Shown here piece after piece: positions 17,580-27,200 of a DNA stretch of 64,000 nucleotides; the first letter of the stretch is position 1; each line of letters starts with the position of its first letter. Source of the stretch: Saccharopolyspora erythraea (GTDB lineage: Bacteria > Actinomycetota > Actinomycetes > Mycobacteriales > Pseudonocardiaceae); contig NZ_CP054839.1 of the NCBI RefSeq assembly GCF_018141105.1, forward strand, positions 2,232,001 to 2,296,000. The letters are read 5' to 3'. A program made the position numbers and the translations under genes. A model generated the notes under the pieces. It searched no databases, had not been told where the DNA came from, and worked only from the letters and a program-made list of their open reading frames with translations.

Positions 17580-19325
17580 CTACGGACGTACTTCGCGCCA
17601 GCGGTTGGTCACCGGCAGCCGCCGGTCCCGCCCGAAGGCCTTCAGGGTGATCTTGGTGCCCGGCGGGTACTGCCTGCGCTTGTACTCGGCGCGGTCCACC
17701 AGCTGGATGATCCGCTCGACCAGCTCGGCGTCGAAGCCCTCGCCGACCAGGTCGGCGTAGCCGCGGTCGCCCTCGACGTAGCCGTCGAGCACCACGTCGA
17801 GGATCTCGTACGGCGGCAGCGAGTCGGTGTCGACCTGGTCCGGGCGCAGCTCCGCCGACGGCGGCTTGCTGATCGAGTTCTCCGGGATCGGCGGCACCTC
17901 GCCGCGCTTCTCGGCCTCGGCGTTGCGCCACTGGGCCAGCTTCCACACCAGCGTCTTGGGCACGTCCTTGATCGGCGCGAACCCGCCGACCGCGTCGCCG
18001 TAGATCGTCGAGTAGCCGACGGCCAGCTCGGTCTTGTTGCCGGGCGCCAGCACCAGGTGACCGTGCTGGTTGGACAGCGCCATCAGCGTGACGCCCCGGC
18101 AGCGGGCCTGGACGTTCTCCTCGGCCAGCCCGCTCAGCTCCAGCCTGCGCACGAACACGTCCACCATGTCGCCGATCGGCTGCACCTCGAAGTGGCAGCC
18201 GAGCCTGCGGGCCAGGTCGGCGGCGTCGGAGCGGGAGTGCTCGGAGGAGTAGTGCGACGGCATCGAGACCCCGTACAGCGCGTTCCCGCCGATCGCGTCG
18301 GCGCACAGCGCCGCGCACACCGCCGAGTCGATGCCGCCGGAGAAACCGAACGTCACCGACCGGAACCCGTTCTTCTGCACGTAGTCACGCAACCCGGTGA
18401 CCAGCGCGGCCCACACCTCGGCCTCGTCGGGCAGCGGCTCGGGCAGCGGCTGGGCGGGCAGCGGCTCGTAGGGCGGCAGCGGGTCGGCCTGCAGCACCGT
18501 GCGTGTGATGTCGAAGGCTGGCCTGCGGATCCGGCCGGACTCCTCGGGCACCGTCGTCGCGGTGTGGCCGCCCGCGGGCAGGTCCATGTCCAGCACCAGC
18601 AGGTGCTCGGTGAACTGCGGCGCCCGCGCCAGCACCTGCCCGTCGGTGCCGACCACCATCGAGTCGCCGTCGAAGACCAGCTCGTCCTGCCCGCCGACCA
18701 TGTTGACGTAGGCCATCGGCGCCCCGGCCTCGGCGGCGCGCCCGGCCACCAGCGGCATGCGCTGGTCGTCCTTGGCGCGCTCGTAGGGCGAGCTGTTGAT
18801 GCAGACCACCAGGTCCACGCCGACCTCCCCGAGCGCCGAGACCGGCCCGCCGTTCTGCCAGATGTCCTCGCAGATCACCACGCCCACGTCGAGCCCGTGC
18901 AGCCGCACGATCGGCAGGTCGAAGCCGGGCGCGAAGTATCGGGCCTCGTCGAAGACGCCGTAGTTGGGCAGGTGGTGCTTGTCGTAGGTCGCCACCACCC
19001 GGCCGTCGTAGAGCAGCGACGCGGAGTTGCGGACGCCCTCGTCGTCGCGGTCGAGGTGGCCGACCACGACCAGGGCGTCGCCGCAACCGGCCTGCTGGAG
19101 GCGCTGCGCCAGCGACTCCACCGCGGCGCGGTTGGCCGCGGCGAAGGACTTGCGCAGCGCGAGGTCCTCGACCGGGTAGCCCGCCAGTACCGTCTCCGGG
19201 AACGCCACCAGGTGGGCGCCCTGCTGGACGGCTTCGCGGGTCCAGTCCAGGACCATCGAGCTGTTGCCGGCGATGTCGCCGACGCCGGCGTTGACCTGTG
19301 CGAGAGCGATGCGCAACTGCGGCAT
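17580..19325 (-). CDS. nadE: Glutamine-dependent NAD+ synthetase
   Basis: A 581-residue protein if started at the ATG at 19325 (MPQLRIALAQVNAGVGD), the conserved start of the amidohydrolase domain; an upstream in-frame start at 19376 is less likely. The N-terminal nitrilase-type glutaminase contains the Glu (AFPETVLAGYP), Lys (DKHHLPNY) and Cys (VVICEDIWQ) triad. The C-terminal synthetase carries the PP-loop GFSGGIDSAV and the substrate-binding segment NKTELAVGYSTIYGD. It makes NAD+ from deamido-NAD, using glutamine-derived ammonia. It leads the operon with SNF2 and SWIM genes. Confidence 0.95.
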   Translation of the reverse strand: MPQLRIALAQVNAGVGDIAGNSSMVLDWTREAVQQGAHLVAFPETVLAGYPVEDLALRKSFAAANRAAVESLAQRLQQAGCGDALVVVGHLDRDDEGVRNSASLLYDGRVVATYDKHHLPNYGVFDEARYFAPGFDLPIVRLHGLDVGVVICEDIWQNGGPVSALGEVGVDLVVCINSSPYERAKDDQRMPLVAGRAAEAGAPMAYVNMVGGQDELVFDGDSMVVGTDGQVLARAPQFTEHLLVLDMDLPAGGHTATTVPEESGRIRRPAFDITRTVLQADPLPPYEPLPAQPLPEPLPDEAEVWAALVTGLRDYVQKNGFRSVTFGFSGGIDSAVCAALCADAIGGNALYGVSMPSHYSSEHSRSDAADLARRLGCHFEVQPIGDMVDVFVRRLELSGLAEENVQARCRGVTLMALSNQHGHLVLAPGNKTELAVGYSTIYGDAVGGFAPIKDVPKTLVWKLAQWRNAEAEKRGEVPPIPENSISKPPSAELRPDQVDTDSLPPYEILDVVLDGYVEGDRGYADLVGEGFDAELVERIIQLVDRAEYKRRQYPPGTKITLKAFGRDRRLPVTNRWREVRP

Positions 19326-19430
19326 GACCCCATCTTCGCGCACGTCGACGGGCTCGGTGCCGCCGCCCGTGCGCATGTCGTATCGCCGCCCGTGTGAGTG
19401 CCGCGCCGCCCGGCATGTAACGATCCACTG

Positions 19431-21014
19431 GTGACACGCCTACTGACCGTGATCGGGGCACTCGTCTTGCTGGGCGGAGTCGTCGCGTGCAGTCCGACGC
19501 AACCCGACTCGGCACCGTTGCAGCCGCACACCGAACGCAAGGGACCGGTGGGGCCGGTTCCGCCCGGACTGGAGCGCTACTACGGCCAGACCCTGTCGTG
19601 GGGGCCCTGCGCCGACTACGCCAGGACCAGCAGCGACCAGGCGGCCTACCAGGACAGCACCATCGAGTGCGCCCGGCTCGAAGTGCCGATGGACTACGCC
19701 GCCCCGCAGGGCGCCACGATCACCCTCGGACTGCTGCGCAAACCCGCGAGCGACCCGTCGCAGCGCATCGGCTCGCTGGTCATGAACCCGGGCGGGCCCG
19801 GGGCGTCCGGCATGAGCACCGCGGCGTCGCTGGCGCCGTCGATCGGCGCCACCGAGCTCGGGCAGCGCTTCGACCTGGTCGGCTTCGACCCGCGCGGCAT
19901 CGGCGCGTCCGAGCCCGTGGTGCGCTGCCTGACCGGCCAGGAGCGCGACGCCGAGCGGCTGGACTCCGACGCCGACACCTCGGCGGCGGGCACGGCCGAG
20001 ACCGAGCGGGAGGCCCAGGTCCACGCCTCGCGGTGCGGCGAGCGCACCGGGAACGAGATGCTGTCCAACGTCGGCACGCGCGACGTCGTCAAGGACATGG
20101 ACGTGCTGCGCTCGGCTCTCGGCGACGAGAAGCTGACCTACCTGGGCTACTCCTACGGCACCCGGATCGGCTCGGAGTACGCCGAGGACTTCCCGCGCAA
20201 CGTCCGCGCGATGGTGCTCGACGGCGCAATCGACCCGACGCAGAACGCCACCGAGTCGTTGGTCGCCCAAGGGGCTGGTTTCCAGAAGGCGTTCAACGAC
20301 TTCGCCGCATGGTGCGCGCAGCAGCAGAACTGCGCGGTGGGTGCCGACCCGGCGAAGGCGGTCAGGGCCTACCAGGACCTGACCAGGCCGCTGGTGGACG
20401 AGCCCGTCGCGGCGGGCGCGGGCCGCGAGCTCTCCTACTCCGACGCCACGATGGCCACGATCCAGGCCCTGTACACACCGTCGCTGTGGGAGCAGCTCAA
20501 CAACGCGCTGGTCGAGCTGCGGCAGGGACGCGGCAACGTGCTCATGGCGCTGGCCGACAGCTACTACGGCCGCAACCCCGACGGGACCTACGCCAGCACC
20601 ATGGACGCCTTCGACGCGGTGCACTGCGTCGACGACGAGCGCACCACCGACCAGGCCGCCACGGCGGACGCGGACCGGCGCTACCGCGAGGCGGCCCCGT
20701 TCCTCGACGACGGGCGGGGAGCCAGCGGGGCCCGCGACGTCTGCTCGTTCTGGCCGGTGCCGGTCACCGGCGAGTCGGCGCAGCCGCAGGTCGACGGCCT
20801 GCCGCCGACGCTGGTCATCTCCACCACCGGTGACCCGGCCACGCCGTACCAGGCCGGTGTGGAGCTCGCCTCGGCGCTGCACGCGAGACTGCTGACCTAC
20901 GAGGGCACCCAGCACACGGTGTTCCTGCAGGGCGTCTCCTGCGTCGACGACGCGACGACCCGCTACCTGGTCGACCTCCAGCTCCCCGCTGAAGGGACCC
21001 GCTGCACGAAGTGA
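19431..21014 (+). CDS. Lipoprotein alpha/beta-hydrolase, tripeptidyl aminopeptidase (TAP/CaeA-like)
   Basis: A 527-residue protein; the GTG start at 19431 gives a lipoprotein signal ending in the lipobox GGVVAC. The alpha/beta-hydrolase core has the nucleophile Ser241 in GYSYGT, the Asp in STTGDPATP and the His in GTQHTV; the oxyanion region is MNPGGPGASG. The TAP-like C-terminal domain is present. The family cleaves N-terminal tripeptides or acts as an esterase; M. tuberculosis CaeA (Rv2224c) sits at the matching place between glnA2 and panB. Membrane-anchored on the outer face. Confidence 0.88.
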   Translation: MTRLLTVIGALVLLGGVVACSPTQPDSAPLQPHTERKGPVGPVPPGLERYYGQTLSWGPCADYARTSSDQAAYQDSTIECARLEVPMDYAAPQGATITLGLLRKPASDPSQRIGSLVMNPGGPGASGMSTAASLAPSIGATELGQRFDLVGFDPRGIGASEPVVRCLTGQERDAERLDSDADTSAAGTAETEREAQVHASRCGERTGNEMLSNVGTRDVVKDMDVLRSALGDEKLTYLGYSYGTRIGSEYAEDFPRNVRAMVLDGAIDPTQNATESLVAQGAGFQKAFNDFAAWCAQQQNCAVGADPAKAVRAYQDLTRPLVDEPVAAGAGRELSYSDATMATIQALYTPSLWEQLNNALVELRQGRGNVLMALADSYYGRNPDGTYASTMDAFDAVHCVDDERTTDQAATADADRRYREAAPFLDDGRGASGARDVCSFWPVPVTGESAQPQVDGLPPTLVISTTGDPATPYQAGVELASALHARLLTYEGTQHTVFLQGVSCVDDATTRYLVDLQLPAEGTRCTK

Positions 21015-21089
21015 GCGCATCCGACGACGCCGGACGGCTCCCGAACGGGACCGTCCGGCGTCGGTGCGACGCCCCCCCCGAAGCACCTA

Positions 21090-21103
21090 GTGATGTGAAT
21101 CAC
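21090..21103. promoter_or_regulatory. Inverted-repeat operator and promoter of the SLC13 gene
   Basis: A perfect inverted repeat GTGAT-GTGA-ATCAC at 21090-21103 lies where the -35 box should be. TATTCT at 21111-21116 is the best -10, placing the transcript start at or just before the ATG at 21125 (leaderless). The binding protein is unknown; half-sites of this kind are used by GntR/FadR-type and CRP-type regulators. Confidence 0.5.
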
Positions 21104-21124
21104 AAACGACTATTCTCGGTTGGC

Positions 21125-22735
21125 ATGGGCAACTCCGACGAGACGGGCCGCCCCCGCGCTGAGCAGAGCGTGACCTCCGTGCTCCTGTCCGGCGGTACAT
21201 ACCGCGGACTCGGCGAGCAGGTCCTCTCCCCGGCGGAGGAGCGCTTCGAACGCGCCCGCCGCACGGTCGGGTTCGTCCTGGCGCCGCTGGTCACGATCGT
21301 CTTCCTGCTCCTGCCGACCGGCCTCGACGTGCCGCAGCACCGGCTCGCCGCCGTGCTGCTCGGCGTCGTCGTGCTGTGGGTGTGCGAGCCGGTGCCGATC
21401 CCCGTGGGCGGGCTGATCGGCGTGGCCGCGATCGTGATGCTCGGCGTGGCGCCGCCCGACGACGTGCTCGAGCCCTTCGGCTCGTCGACGGTCTTCACCT
21501 TCATCGGCGCGTTCATCCTCGCCCAGGCGATGCTGCGGCACGGTCTGGCGCGGCGGTTCGCCTTCACGCTGCTGTCGCTGCCCGGCGTGGGCCGCAGCGC
21601 CGCGCGGGTCATCGTGGCGTTCGGGGTCATCACGTGCCTGCTGTCGGCGGTGGTCTCCAACACCGCGACCGTCGCGATGCTGCTGCCCACCGCCGTCGGC
21701 ATCCTCGCCGTGATCGCCGAGCTGGTCCGCCGCGAGACTCCCGAGGGCACGCCGTTCGACCCGCTGCGGCTGCGCGTCGGCGTCGCGCTGATGCTGATGC
21801 TCGCCTACGGCGCCAGCGTCGGCGGCCTGCTGACCCCGATCGGCTCACCGCCGAACCTCATCGGCCGGGCCCTGATCGAGGAGACCACCGGGCAGCGGAT
21901 CTCGTTCCTGCAGTGGATGGTGATGGCCATCCCGGTGTGCCTTGCCATGTTCGTCGTCCTGGCCGTGCTGCTCCTGCTGCTCAACCGCCCGGAGATCAAG
22001 AAGCTCTCCGGGGTCGAGGAGTACGTGGCGGGGGAGCGGGCAAAGCTCGGCAAGCTGTCCCGGGCGGAGAAGAACACACTGGTCGCCTTCACGATCACGG
22101 TCGCGCTGTGGGTGACCCCCGGCATCGTCGCGCTGGTCGCGGGCAACGACTCAGCGGCCTACGACGCCGTCAGCGAACGCCTCGACGAGGGCATCGTCGC
22201 CGTGCTCGGCGCGGCGCTGCTGTTCGTGCTGCCGACCGACTGGCCCAAGCGCCGGTTCACCCTGACCTGGACCGAAGCCAGCCGGATCGACTGGGGCACG
22301 GTGCTGCTGTTCGGCACCGGCATCATCTTCGGCTCCATGCTGGCCGAGACCCGCCTCGCCCAGACCATCGGCGTCGGTGTCGCCGGGGCCCTCGGGCTCG
22401 TCAGCGCGGTGGGCATCACGTTGTTCGCGATCGCGCTGGCCGTGCTGGTCTCGGAGACCACGTCCAACACCGCGTCGGCCTCGGTCGTCGTGCCGATCGT
22501 CATCCCGATCGCGGCAGCGGCCGGGATCAGCCCGTTCGTGCCCGCTCTCGCGGCGACCTTCGCGGCGTCGTTCGGCTTCATGCTGCCGGTGTCGACGCCG
22601 CAGAACGCCATCGTCTACGGCTCCGGAGCGGTCCCCATCACCCGGATGATCCGTTCCGGCATCGTCTTCGACATCGCGGGCGCGGTGCTCATCGCGCTGT
22701 TGCTGCCGCTCATGGTCGCCGCCGTCGGCTTCTGA
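21125..22735 (+). CDS. SLC13/DASS-family anion or dicarboxylate transporter
   Basis: A 536-residue integral membrane protein. The ATG at 21125 is preferred over an upstream frame start at 21011, because the -10 box ends 8 bases before it. About eleven to twelve hydrophobic spans follow a 40-residue cytosolic start. Two inverted-repeat motifs of the family are visible: the SNT-type VVSNTATVAMLLP in the first half and SETTSNTASASVVVP in the second, which form the sodium and substrate sites; LLTPIGSPPNLIG completes the first clamshell. Expected substrates are C4-dicarboxylates, citrate or sulfate; specificity cannot be read. Regulated, if the operator is real, by a repressor or activator responsive to substrate. 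Confidence 0.88.
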   Translation: MGNSDETGRPRAEQSVTSVLLSGGTYRGLGEQVLSPAEERFERARRTVGFVLAPLVTIVFLLLPTGLDVPQHRLAAVLLGVVVLWVCEPVPIPVGGLIGVAAIVMLGVAPPDDVLEPFGSSTVFTFIGAFILAQAMLRHGLARRFAFTLLSLPGVGRSAARVIVAFGVITCLLSAVVSNTATVAMLLPTAVGILAVIAELVRRETPEGTPFDPLRLRVGVALMLMLAYGASVGGLLTPIGSPPNLIGRALIEETTGQRISFLQWMVMAIPVCLAMFVVLAVLLLLLNRPEIKKLSGVEEYVAGERAKLGKLSRAEKNTLVAFTITVALWVTPGIVALVAGNDSAAYDAVSERLDEGIVAVLGAALLFVLPTDWPKRRFTLTWTEASRIDWGTVLLFGTGIIFGSMLAETRLAQTIGVGVAGALGLVSAVGITLFAIALAVLVSETTSNTASASVVVPIVIPIAAAAGISPFVPALAATFAASFGFMLPVSTPQNAIVYGSGAVPITRMIRSGIVFDIAGAVLIALLLPLMVAAVGF

Positions 22736-22784
22736 AGCCGGCGTCCCCGGACCGCGTGGTTCGGTCCGCGCCGACCGCAGCATT

Positions 22785-22790
22785 TAGGCT
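22785..22790 (+). promoter_or_regulatory. -10 box of glnA2 (leaderless)
   Basis: TAGGCT ends 6 bases before the glnA2 ATG, which would place the transcript start at the start codon itself. There is no Shine-Dalgarno sequence in front of the gene. Confidence 0.55.
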
Positions 22791-22796
22791 GCGGGC

Positions 22797-24140
22797 ATGA
22801 ACCGCCAGCAGGAGTTCGTGCTCCGCACCCTGGAGGAACGTGACATCCGCTTCGTGCGGCTGTGGTTCACCGATGTCCTGGGCATCCTCAAGTCGGTGGC
22901 GATCTCGCCCGCCGAGCTCGAGGGTGCCTTCGCCGAGGGCATCGGGTTCGACGGCTCGGCGATCGAGGGTTTCTCCCGGATCTACGAATCGGACATGGTC
23001 GCCAAGCCCGACCCGGCCACCTTCCAGGTGCTGCCGTGGGAGACGCCCGACGGCGAGCACTACTCGGCCCGCATGTTCTGCGACATCGCGATGCCCGACG
23101 GCTCCCCGTGCTGGGCCGACCCCCGGCACGTGCTGCGCCGCACGCTGTCGAAGGCCACCGAGGCCGGCTTCACCTGCTACGTGCACCCGGAGATCGAGTT
23201 CTTCCTGCTCAAGGACCTGCCGACGGACGGCACCGAGCCGACCGCGGCCGACTCCGGCGGCTACTTCGACCAGGCCAGCCACGACGCGGCCCCGCACTTC
23301 CGGCGCAACGCCATCGAGACGCTGGAGGCGATGGGCATCTCGGTGGAGTTCAGCCACCACGAGGGCGCCCCCGGCCAGCAGGAGATCGACCTGCGCTACG
23401 CCGACGCGCTGACCATGGCCGACAACGTGATGACGTTCCGCTACGTCGTCAAGGAGGTCGCGCTCACCCAGGGCGTCCGGGCGTCGTTCATGCCCAAGCC
23501 GTTCAGCGCGCAGCCCGGCTCTGGCATGCACACCCACTTCAGCCTCTTCGAGGGCGACCGCAACGCCTTCTACCACCCCGAGGACCCCTTCGAGCTGTCC
23601 GAGATCGGGCGCGCGTTCGTGGCGGGGATCCTCAAGCACGCCCGCGAGATCAGCGCCGTCACCAACCAGTGGGTCAACTCCTACAAGCGGCTGGTCGTCG
23701 GCGGCGAGGCCCCGACCGCGGTGTGCTGGGGGCACGCCAACCGCTCCGCGCTGGTGCGGGTCCCGATGTACTCGCCGGGCAAGTCGTCGTCGCGGCGGGT
23801 GGAGGTGCGCAGCCTCGACTCGGCCTGCAACCCCTACCTGGCCTACGCGATGATCCTCGCCGCCGGCCTGCAGGGCGTGCAGAAGGGCTACGAGCTCGCC
23901 CCGGCGACCGAGGACGACGTGTGGTCGCTGACCGACAGCGAGCGCAAGGCCGCCGGGTACGCCAACCTGCCGCAGAACCTCAACGAGGCGCTGGACGAGA
24001 TGGAGTCGTCGGACCTGGTCGCCGAGACCCTCGGCGAGCACGTCTTCGACTTCTTCCTGCGCAACAAGCGCAACGAGTGGGACGCATACCGCAGCCACGT
24101 CACGCCCTACGAGCTGCGCACGCTCATGCCGATGCTGTAG
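22797..24140 (+). CDS. glnA2: Glutamine synthetase-like enzyme GlnA2
   Basis: A 447-residue GS type I-alpha protein. Signatures include GFDGSAIEGF, PEIEFFL, the metal-binding EIDLRYADAL and GSGMHTHFSL, and NRSALVRVP. Compared with GlnA, the segment holding the adenylylation tyrosine reads DVWSLTDSERKAAG, with Trp in place of Tyr, so GlnE should not modify it. In M. tuberculosis this gene adjoins glnE; here the giant glycosyltransferase and the rRNA operon separate them. In Streptomyces GlnA2 ligates glutamate to polyamines, so gamma-glutamylpolyamine synthesis is a real alternative to glutamine synthesis. Confidence 0.9.
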   Translation: MNRQQEFVLRTLEERDIRFVRLWFTDVLGILKSVAISPAELEGAFAEGIGFDGSAIEGFSRIYESDMVAKPDPATFQVLPWETPDGEHYSARMFCDIAMPDGSPCWADPRHVLRRTLSKATEAGFTCYVHPEIEFFLLKDLPTDGTEPTAADSGGYFDQASHDAAPHFRRNAIETLEAMGISVEFSHHEGAPGQQEIDLRYADALTMADNVMTFRYVVKEVALTQGVRASFMPKPFSAQPGSGMHTHFSLFEGDRNAFYHPEDPFELSEIGRAFVAGILKHAREISAVTNQWVNSYKRLVVGGEAPTAVCWGHANRSALVRVPMYSPGKSSSRRVEVRSLDSACNPYLAYAMILAAGLQGVQKGYELAPATEDDVWSLTDSERKAAGYANLPQNLNEALDEMESSDLVAETLGEHVFDFFLRNKRNEWDAYRSHVTPYELRTLMPML

Positions 24141-24222
24141 GCGTCCGCGCACTGGCCAGCGCGGATGTGGTGCATGGGGCCTGCGGGTACCTGCAGGGCC
24201 GCTGGGGCGATAGGTTCGGCGC

Positions 24223-27200
24223 GTGACTGATTCGCAGGCGCACCCCGATCCCGTCGCCTCCGGCGGCCGCGGCCCCGAGTCCTCCCTTCAGTCCGGCGTG
24301 CTGGAGCAGCAGGCCGAGACCTTCGCCGAGCCGGAGTGGCCCGCGGAGGTCCCCGAGGAGGACGACCTGGCGTCCGGGACGCTGGTGGCCTGCACGGTCG
24401 CCTGCCACGGTCAGCTCCCGGCGGCCCGCGTGCTGCGGGACTCCTTCCTGCGGCGCCACCCCGGCTCGGAGTTCGTGCTGCTGCTGGTGGACCACCCCGG
24501 TAGCGGCGAGCAGGACGTGGTGACCCCGGTCGACATCGGTGTCCGGGCCGCCGACTTCGCCAGGCTGGCGGTCGCCTGCAACGCCGAGCAGCTGCGCGCG
24601 GTGCTGCGCCCCCGGCTGCTGGCGCACCTGCTCGAGTCGGGCTCGACGGTGCTGTACCTCGAGCCGACCGTGCAGGTCTTCGGCGCCTTCGACGACCTGC
24701 TGGAGACTCTGACCCGGGACCGCCCCGTCGCGCTGGTGCCCAGGGTGCTGCGCCCGTTGCACCTCGACGGGCTGCGTCCGAGCCCCGCCGATCTCGCCGA
24801 CTCCGGGACGTTCGACCCGAGCGTGTTCGCCGTCCGCCCCGGAGCGGAGGGACTGCTCGCCACCTGGGCCGACCAGGTGCAGGCCGACCCGTCGGCCTCC
24901 GGCGCCTTCCTCGACAGCACCCCCGCGCTGGTGGACCACAAGGTGGTACGTGATCCGGGCGTCGGCCTGTCGGTCTGGAACGCCGCGCAGCGCGAGCTGA
25001 CCGCCACCGACGACGGTCTGCACAAGGTGGACGGGCACGAGCTGCGCAGCGTGCACTTCGACGGCTTCCAGCCGCAGCGGCCGTGGCTGCTGTCGGCCGA
25101 CTACGCCGACCGCCCGCGCGTCCTGCTCTCGGAGAACCCGGTGTTGGCCGGGCTGTGCGCGGGGTACCGCAACGCCCTGGTCGCGGCCGGCTACACCCGG
25201 GAGCAACCGCATCCGTTCGAAACCGTGCTCGACGGCGTCGTCCTGCCGCGAGCGCTGCGCGAGGAGTACCGGGCCGCGTGGGTGCGCGGAGAGGAGCCGC
25301 CCAGCCCGTTCCAGCCCGGTGAACCGGACCCGCCGGCCGCCTTCCTCGACTGGGCCTACGCCCCCGCCGACGACGACCAGGAGGCGGCCGGGGCCTCCCG
25401 CTGGACCACGGCGGTCTGGACGAGCGACCCGGTGCTGCGACGGGACTACCCCGACCCGTTCGGCGCCGACGCCGAGGCGTTCCGCGAGTGGTGCGTCGGT
25501 GTCGGCGTGGCCAGCGGCCGGGTGCCCGCGGCGGCGGTGCGCCGGCGGACCGACCGGGGCCGCGCCGCGCTGGTCGACCAGCTCGGCGTCGCGGTGCTGG
25601 GCTCCGGCAGGCTCGCCGAGCTGGTGCGCGCCGCCGTCGCCACCTCGGGCCTGCCCTCCGCCGACACCCCGTACTACCCGGTCGTGCTGCGCTGCGAGCC
25701 GGGAATTCCGGTCCCGTCGGGCCGCCACGTCATCGACGTCCGGCCCGACGCGACCTCGGAGCTGCCCGACGAGGTCGCCGAGGTCTGGGTGCCGTCGGAG
25801 ACAGCCCGCGCCGACGCGCGCCGCAACGGCGGTCGCACGGCCCGGGTGATCGCGCTGCCGCTGCCCGACCCCGGCCGGGTCGGGCTGCCCGGCCGCAAGG
25901 GCGCCCGCGCCCGGCACGGGCTCTCCGACGAGTTCGTCATCGGTGCGTTCGTCGACCACGCCGAGGAGCGCCAGGACAACGTGCTCGGTCTGGTCACCGC
26001 CTTCCTCGCGGCGTTCCCCGAGCAGGAGGACGTCCGCCTGCTGATCGGCGTCGACTCGGCGAGCCGGCGCCCGGAGTCGGCCGAACGGCTGCGCCTGGCC
26101 ACCGCCAACGACCCGCGGGTGATGCTCGTCGAGGAGGACCTGGACCGGGGCGCCCTGCTGGCCGCCTCGGACTGCGTGGCGTCGCTGCACCGCGCCGAGA
26201 GCGGCGACCGGCACGCGCTGCGCCTGCTCGAGGTCGCCGCGCACGGCGTACCGGTCATCGCGGGCGACCACGGAGCGGTCGCCGAACTGCTCGGCCAGGA
26301 GGGCGCCAGGCTCGTCCCGTGCCAGGGCGCGGGTGAGCCCGACGTCGACGCCGCCGCGGAGGTGCTGCGCGAGGCGGCTGCCAACCCGGAGGAGATCGCC
26401 GACTTCGGGATGCGCGCCCGCGAACACCTGCTGGAACGGCACAACGCAACCCACGCGGGGGAGCGCCTGCGCGAGCGCGTGGAGCACGCGTACCGCAACT
26501 GGCGCACCAAGTGGGCGCAGGACCGGCACGGCCAGTTCGACGACCCGCTGCGCCCGCTGCTCGTCGCGCGCCACGCGCTGCACCGCGCACCGGACGTCGG
26601 GGTCGGCAGCCGCAACGCGATGGCCCCCGCCCTGCGCAAGGCGGTGCTCAAGGTGCTGAGCCACTACGACGAGCACATCCGCGACGTGATGCGCTCGCTC
26701 GTCGACGGCGTCGAGCAGACCGCGGCCGAGTTGCTGCGCCGCCAGTACGACGCCGACGGCGACCTCGACATCGACTCGCTGCGCTCCGAGCTCAACCGCA
26801 TCAACCAGCGCCAGGACCAGCTCGACGCCCAGCTCATGGGAACCGATGACGGCATGGTCCGCGCCCGGGCGGACCTGGCCGACCAGCACCGGCGGCTGCG
26901 CGGGCTGGAGGAGAACCAGGGCAGCGGTGAGTCCGGCGACGTCCTCGCCCAGCGCATCGACAGCCTGACCAGCGCCGTCGAGCGGACGCTCGACCGCATC
27001 GACGCCCTGGAGCGCAAGCACGCCGACTCGGCTGCCCCGGCGGCGGTCAGGACCGCCTCCCACGACGCCGCGCACGCGCTGCAACGCACGGACGTCCTCG
27101 AACGCATCCTGCTGCGCGAGCACGAGCGCAACACCGGTGCGGGCGACGGCACCACCGCACCGGTGCTGTGCGACGCGGGCCTGCTGCGGCTGCCGGCCGA

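Noticed and set aside
14442-19397. Very long open frame antisense to the nadE-SNF2-SWIM operon
   Set aside because: In high-GC genes the strand opposite a gene often stays open; its translation is low-complexity and matches no family, while the sense genes have clear motifs.
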